Below, one piece after another: positions 7,335 through 10,869 of a stretch of DNA of 10,869 nt. This stretch comes from Planctomycetaceae bacterium (GTDB taxonomy: Bacteria > Planctomycetota > Planctomycetia > Planctomycetales > Planctomycetaceae). Location of the stretch: the NCBI GenBank assembly GCA_020426085.1, contig JAGQQP010000084.1, positions 1 through 10,869 of the forward strand. Direction: 5' to 3'. A program made the position numbers and the translations under genes. Below the pieces are notes generated by a model. The model saw nothing but the letters and a program-made list of their open reading frames with translations. It did no database searches and had not been told where the DNA came from. The stretch's first letter is position 1; each line of letters begins with the position of its first letter.

Positions 7335-8381
7335 ATGCGTTATGAGCATGTTTGCGTCGAAGCTGTCTGCTGCACTCTGCCCCCCCACATCGTCACATCC
7401 GACGAAATCGAAGCGCAGCTGGCACCCGTGTATGATCGACTCGGTCTGCCTGCAGGTCGTCTGGAACTGATGACCGGCATCCAGGAACGCCGCTTTTTCG
7501 ATCCCGGAACGCTTCCCGGTACTATCAGTGCCCAGACCGTCAACAAGCTCCTCGATCAATGTCAGCTCGACCGTAAATACATCGGCGCCCTGATTCATGG
7601 CTCTGTCTGCCGCGATCAGCTCGAACCCGCGACTGCCAGTGGCGTGCATCATGCTGCCAACCTTCCCAATTCTGCACTCGTTCTCGACATCAGTAATGCC
7701 TGTCTGGGTCTGCTCAACGGGATGGTCTTCATCGCCAACATGATCGAAATGGGACAGATTCAGGCCGGAATCGTCGTCGGCACTGAAGTCGGGCGCGACC
7801 TCGTTGAAGGCACCATTCACGATCTGCTGCACGACGACACCCTGACCCGCAAATCCATTAAAAACGACTTTGCTTCTCTGACGATTGGCAGTGGCTCGGC
7901 TGCGATTCTCCTTTGCGATAAACGACTTAGCCAGACCGGACATCGTCTGCTCGGCGGTCACTTTCAGACCGATACCTCCAGCCACGAACTCTGCGCCGGC
8001 GGTGTCGAAGCCCAAAAGCACGGCGATCACCGTCCTCGCATGCAGACCGATTCCGAATCTCTGCTCGTGGCCGGCGTGAACCTCGCTGTTCCCACCTGGG
8101 AACAGACCAAAGCCACGCTCGGCTGGAAAAATGAAGACGTCAATCGCGTCTTCACCCACCAGGTCGGTAAAGCACATCGCAAACTCCTGCTCGATCAACT
8201 CGGCCTCGATTCCGGTCTCGACTATCCCACCGTCGAAACGCTGGGCAACACCGGCGCCGCCGCGCTCCCCATGGCCTGGGCACTCGGCATCGAAAATCAG
8301 ATCCTCCATGAACGCGATCGCATCGCTCTGCTCGGCATCGGCAGCGGGCTCAATTCGCTCATGCTGGGTGTCCAATGGTAG
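7335..8381 (+). CDS. oleA: OleA-type thiolase (3-oxoacyl-ACP synthase III family)
   Basis: OleA condenses two long-chain fatty acyl-CoAs head to head in a non-decarboxylative Claisen reaction, giving a beta-keto acid that OleB, OleC and OleD turn into a long-chain olefin, or that decays to a ketone. The 348-residue protein has the FabH-fold triad C123 (NACLGLLNG), H275 (FTHQVGKAH) and N305 (TLGNTGAAA). It also has a Glu at position 97 in LEPATAS, exactly 26 residues before the Cys; this matches Glu117-Cys143 of Xanthomonas OleA, the catalytic base that FabH lacks. N-terminal TSDEI and YDRLG, SLTIGSGSAA and the ending DRIALLGIGSGLN also match OleA as I remember it. The start fits the OleA N-terminus. 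There is no oleBCD in the window. General KAS III is the alternative call. Confidence 0.87.
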   Translation: MRYEHVCVEAVCCTLPPHIVTSDEIEAQLAPVYDRLGLPAGRLELMTGIQERRFFDPGTLPGTISAQTVNKLLDQCQLDRKYIGALIHGSVCRDQLEPATASGVHHAANLPNSALVLDISNACLGLLNGMVFIANMIEMGQIQAGIVVGTEVGRDLVEGTIHDLLHDDTLTRKSIKNDFASLTIGSGSAAILLCDKRLSQTGHRLLGGHFQTDTSSHELCAGGVEAQKHGDHRPRMQTDSESLLVAGVNLAVPTWEQTKATLGWKNEDVNRVFTHQVGKAHRKLLLDQLGLDSGLDYPTVETLGNTGAAALPMAWALGIENQILHERDRIALLGIGSGLNSLMLGVQW

Positions 8382-8773
8382 TCGTCGCGCTACACGGCTT
8401 GTGTCGCTCATAATTCTGCCAATCTGCTGTTAACCTTTCACCAGTTTATCTGAGTGGAATGATCGCCCGGGTTTCTTCTCTCTGTTGGCTGAAATGGGAA
8501 GTTGTACTGATTTTACTGCTTATGCTGGATGATTGGATTCTGGCTAAATTAACCCTTATTGGTTTCTAAGTTCTGTTTATTACTGCAAATCTGACTGAAC
8601 GGGATGGTTCGATTACACCCGGCAGACCGATTGTGAGCAGGGAGACCCAATCTGCGCGATCATCCAGGATCAGGGTGCGACGCATATCAGTCATCAATAC
8701 AAAGTTTGTTTTCGCGAACGGACAAACGGGATAGCACTTTCTATCGCCAGACAAAAACAGCAAGGAATGCAAG
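8382..8773. other. Intergenic region between oleA and the outer-membrane protein gene
   Basis: These 392 bp hold no firm gene. Just after oleA is a weak imperfect hairpin (ACAC/GTGT with outer GCG/CGC, about 8388-8408) without a T-run, so it is not a clear terminator. A possible 36-residue membrane peptide lies at 8459-8569 and is listed separately. I find no promoter close to consensus before the outer-membrane protein; its Shine-Dalgarno AAGGA is at 8762-8766. Confidence 0.6.
8459..8569 (+). CDS. Possible 36-residue small membrane peptide
   Basis: An ATG at 8459 opens a frame of 36 codons ending in TAA at 8567-8569. It begins MIARVSSLCWLKW and continues with a hydrophobic stretch rich in Val, Leu and Ile (VVLILLLMLDDWILAKL), ending LTLIGF, which could form one membrane helix broken by two Asp. 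GAGTGG sits just ahead of the ATG, only weakly like a ribosome binding site. It lies 77 bp after oleA. No function can be given, and the frame may be chance. Confidence 0.22.
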   Translation: MIARVSSLCWLKWEVVLILLLMLDDWILAKLTLIGF

Positions 8774-10423
8774 ATGCGTCTTCGCGTGATTTTATCTTTA
8801 AGTGTGGTCGCTTCATCCGCCCTCGCCGGGTCGCATCTTCGCGCGGAAACAGAACTCGCTCCCGTGCCCCCCGCACCGGCAGCCCAGGCGGATTATGACG
8901 GCGTCGAACCAGAACTCACAACCGTTGCGGAAGTCTTCCAGCCGGGAACGGGTTCGATTGAAGAAGAACAGAATCCGCAACCGGAAGGGTCCTTGAATCC
9001 AGAAGAGACCGAAGACGAAATTATTTTCGATGATCCTGCGCCGGTAAAACCTCCCGCTGATCCGTACAAAGGCCTCTTTTTCGATAACACCTTCGGCTCC
9101 TACCTCAGCAATCCCGATCATCCTTACCTGCTGGGGGAACGCTTCAAGGAGATACCGCTCGGCGATGACTGTTCGCCTTACACGCTTTCCGTGGGTGGCG
9201 AACTGCGTCATCGCTGGATGCACGAACAGAACCGTCTGCGACCAGGCGGACCCGTCAATACCGATTACAATCTCTGGCGCTGGCGTCAGTACTTCGATTT
9301 CCAGCTCGGCGATTACGCCCGCGTTTACTTTGAAGGCATCGATGCCTCCATCTTCGATAACGATCTGCCTCCCACGCCCATCGATATCAATCGCTGGAAT
9401 GTTCAGAACGCGTTCGTCGATGTCAAACTGCATGAATGGAACGGCGCACCCGGCTGGTTCCGTTATGGTCGACAGGAAATGCTCTACGGTTCGCAGCATC
9501 TGATCTCGCCGCTCGACTGGTCGAACACCCGTCGTAACTTTGAAGGGTTTAAATATTTCCACCATACCGAAACGGTTCACATCGACGCCTTCATCACCAA
9601 CCCTGTGAACACCGGCGGCGGAAACCAGCCTTTGAGCCAGTACGACAATGGCAGAGATAAACCCGATACCTCCGTGACGTTCAGCGGTGTCTACGCCACC
9701 ATCCTGTCGGACGGCGGTCCGGAACTGCTCGACCTGTATTACCTCTGGTTGCGCGATGAAACCAACACCCCCAATCGCCCCGATGGTTCCCGGCACACAA
9801 CCGGTGGTCGCTTCAAAACCCTCCGGGAAGTTCAGGACGACTGTTGTAAAGTCACCCGCATCTGGGACTTCGAAACCGAAGGTGCCTACCAGTTCGGAAA
9901 CGATGATGGCAAACGCGTCTCCGCCGGCTTCTTCACTTCGGTTCTCGGTCACACCTGGACCACATTGCCCTGGTCGCCCCGTTTGAGCGGTCTGTTCTAT
10001 TACGGTTCCGGTAACCACAATCCGAACGGCAGTACGAATAATACTTTCAATACACTCTACCCATTGGGACACGCGTACTGGGGGATCATCGATAACCTGT
10101 CCGGTCAGAACCTGTATGACTGGAGTATGCAGCTGAACGCCAAGCCCGCCAAAAAAGTAGGGCTGGTGGGTGCTTTCCACTGGTTCGAAAAAGCCACCAC
10201 CAACGACTATCTCTACAACGTCGCCGGTGCCCCTACCGGAACACTCGGAGGCAGCCGCGACATCGGACAGGAACTCGACCTGATCGGAACCTATACCTTC
10301 AACCCGAACTTCAACATTCAGGCCGGTTACTCCTGGTTCTGGTACGGCGATTTTGTAGGCACCAACATTCCGCCCCGCAACACCGCCACCCAGTTCTACG
10401 TGCAGACCACGCTTCGGTTCTAA
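8774..10423 (+). CDS. Alginate-export-type outer-membrane beta-barrel protein
   Basis: This is a secreted outer-membrane barrel resembling the alginate_exp family (AlgE-like), whose members carry anionic polysaccharide or other solutes across the outer membrane. A signal peptide is clear: positively charged MRLR, a hydrophobic core to about residue 18, and likely cleavage after ALA (18) or LRA (24). Residues 25-95 form an acidic, Pro-rich linker (PVPPAPAAQAD, EEEQNPQP, DDPAPVKPPADP). The barrel starts near residue 136 (YTLSVGGELRHRW), with alternating aromatic strands and the family block YGRQEMLYG then SPLDWSNTRR (231-254). The C-terminal residue is Phe (TTLRF), as expected for BAM-dependent insertion. 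AAGGA lies 7 nt before the ATG. The substrate is unknown; many planctomycete copies sit far from alginate genes. It appears to be a single-gene unit. Confidence 0.92.
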   Translation: MRLRVILSLSVVASSALAGSHLRAETELAPVPPAPAAQADYDGVEPELTTVAEVFQPGTGSIEEEQNPQPEGSLNPEETEDEIIFDDPAPVKPPADPYKGLFFDNTFGSYLSNPDHPYLLGERFKEIPLGDDCSPYTLSVGGELRHRWMHEQNRLRPGGPVNTDYNLWRWRQYFDFQLGDYARVYFEGIDASIFDNDLPPTPIDINRWNVQNAFVDVKLHEWNGAPGWFRYGRQEMLYGSQHLISPLDWSNTRRNFEGFKYFHHTETVHIDAFITNPVNTGGGNQPLSQYDNGRDKPDTSVTFSGVYATILSDGGPELLDLYYLWLRDETNTPNRPDGSRHTTGGRFKTLREVQDDCCKVTRIWDFETEGAYQFGNDDGKRVSAGFFTSVLGHTWTTLPWSPRLSGLFYYGSGNHNPNGSTNNTFNTLYPLGHAYWGIIDNLSGQNLYDWSMQLNAKPAKKVGLVGAFHWFEKATTNDYLYNVAGAPTGTLGGSRDIGQELDLIGTYTFNPNFNIQAGYSWFWYGDFVGTNIPPRNTATQFYVQTTLRF

Positions 10424-10869
10424 TCGCCGCCAGTGGTAAACAAAGCTGTCATGCGAGCACTGTTCGATTGGTGTGACTGCACACATTGGACTTGACCGCG
10501 CCGCGCCAACAGCGATAAGCGCTGTTCTGAGTCGCGCGCGTGACCAGTTTACAGTGCACTGAAACAGCGCGAACCACTTCCGGAGGTTCACGCGAAAACC
10601 GGGGCTTTTTTCCCGATCTTCACCTGCACACTCCACACCGGTGTCCCCTGTATGCCTGTGGGTCGCCGCACATCGCCGAGCATCGTCCCGGCACCGTTCC
10701 GGTACCGCTTCACATCGGAACCCTGTCAGCAGGTATCGCCACCCCGTTTTCTTCTGACCCCTGTTGACACCGCCGCGCCGTTCGCGAAGATCAGACGCAC
10801 TCAGGATGAGAGACAACAATCCCTCCACCAGCAACCAGAATCCACAGAAAGCTTTTTCCAATAGGTAAC
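10424..10869. other. GC-rich region with inverted repeats and no firm gene
   Basis: No frame here looks convincingly coding. The DNA is richer in GC and CpG than the rest of the window and holds several inverted repeats: a 7-bp stem at 10508-10526, CAGTGCACTG near 10551, a longer pairing of CGCGTGACC with GGTTCACGCG (about 10536-10595), and ACACCGGTGT near 10635. A minus-strand frame with a hydrophobic stretch touches the right edge (10791-10868) and may be the end of another gene. Confidence 0.5.
10508..10526 (+). terminator. Hairpin downstream of the outer-membrane protein gene, possible transcript end
   Basis: AACAGCG (10508-10514) and CGCTGTT (10520-10526) form a perfect 7-bp stem with a 5-nt loop, ATAAG, about 85 nt after the stop codon. 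No T-run follows, so it is not a standard intrinsic terminator; it may only stabilise a 3' end. Confidence 0.3.

Noticed and set aside
7326..8411. A 361-codon minus-strand open frame over oleA
   Set aside because: Same codon-register effect as above. The sense frame has all OleA catalytic residues.
10590..10625. T-run after a GC-rich stem near 10610 as an intrinsic terminator
   Set aside because: The T-run is separated from the GAACC/GGTTC hairpin by about 15 nt and lies in the loop of a small CGGG/CCCG pairing, so it does not fit the normal layout.
8813..10861. A 682-codon minus-strand open frame, the longest in the window
   Set aside because: It runs antisense to the outer-membrane barrel gene in exact codon register, so it stays open merely because that gene avoids TTA, CTA and TCA codons. 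The sense gene has a signal peptide, family motifs and a ribosome binding site; the antisense product has none.
10806..10868. A 20-codon plus-strand frame beginning MRDNNPSTSNQ after a TTGACA at 10763-10768
   Set aside because: Very short, low complexity, no good -10 box at the right distance, and it conflicts with a minus-strand hydrophobic frame at the same place.

Overview
The window looks like chromosomal DNA of a planctomycete, most like the Gimesia group. This is inferred from gene content and base composition: roughly 50-53% GC by eye, few classical Shine-Dalgarno sites, an OleA-type thiolase, a FloA flotillin, and an alginate-export-type outer-membrane barrel with a long acidic, proline-rich linker. 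No search could be run. I see no tRNA, rRNA, insertion sequence, CRISPR array or prophage gene.

Left half (1-5479), all genes on the minus strand. Reading leftward from the divergence point they are a RidA/YjgF-family protein, an FAD-dependent oxidoreductase of the DAO fold followed 24 bp later by an aldo/keto reductase, and then lutA-lutB-lutC. The lut genes are tightly coupled: 1 nt separates lutA from lutB, and lutB and lutC overlap by 14 nt. lutC runs off the left edge. A good sigma70-type promoter and a long inverted repeat lie just upstream of lutA. LutABC is the iron-sulfur lactate oxidation system that turns L-lactate into pyruvate, so the most legible function here is lactate use, with two further redox enzymes of unknown substrate beside it.

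Right half (5778-10423), all genes on the plus strand. They are a flotillin-like FloA with a short C-terminus, a small 69-residue protein of unknown function, a thiolase that matches OleA (head-to-head condensation of fatty acyl-CoAs) in its catalytic residues, and an alginate_exp-type outer-membrane protein with a signal peptide. The 298-bp gap 5480-5777 is a divergent promoter region with a perfect 14-bp palindrome in front of floA.

Two longer stretches have no firm gene. One is 8382-8773, which holds a possible 36-residue membrane peptide. The other is 10424-10869, GC-rich and full of inverted repeats, possibly with the tail of another minus-strand gene at the right edge. Several long antisense frames, one of 682 codons, are shadows. 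They lie in codon register with real genes and stay open because those genes avoid TTA, CTA and TCA codons.

I do not see a clearly new multi-gene system. The best leads are the OleA with no OleBCD beside it, the FloA without NfeD and with a shortened tail, the nested inverted repeat at the lut promoter, the unusual translation start of the 69-residue gene, and the possible small membrane peptide after oleA.
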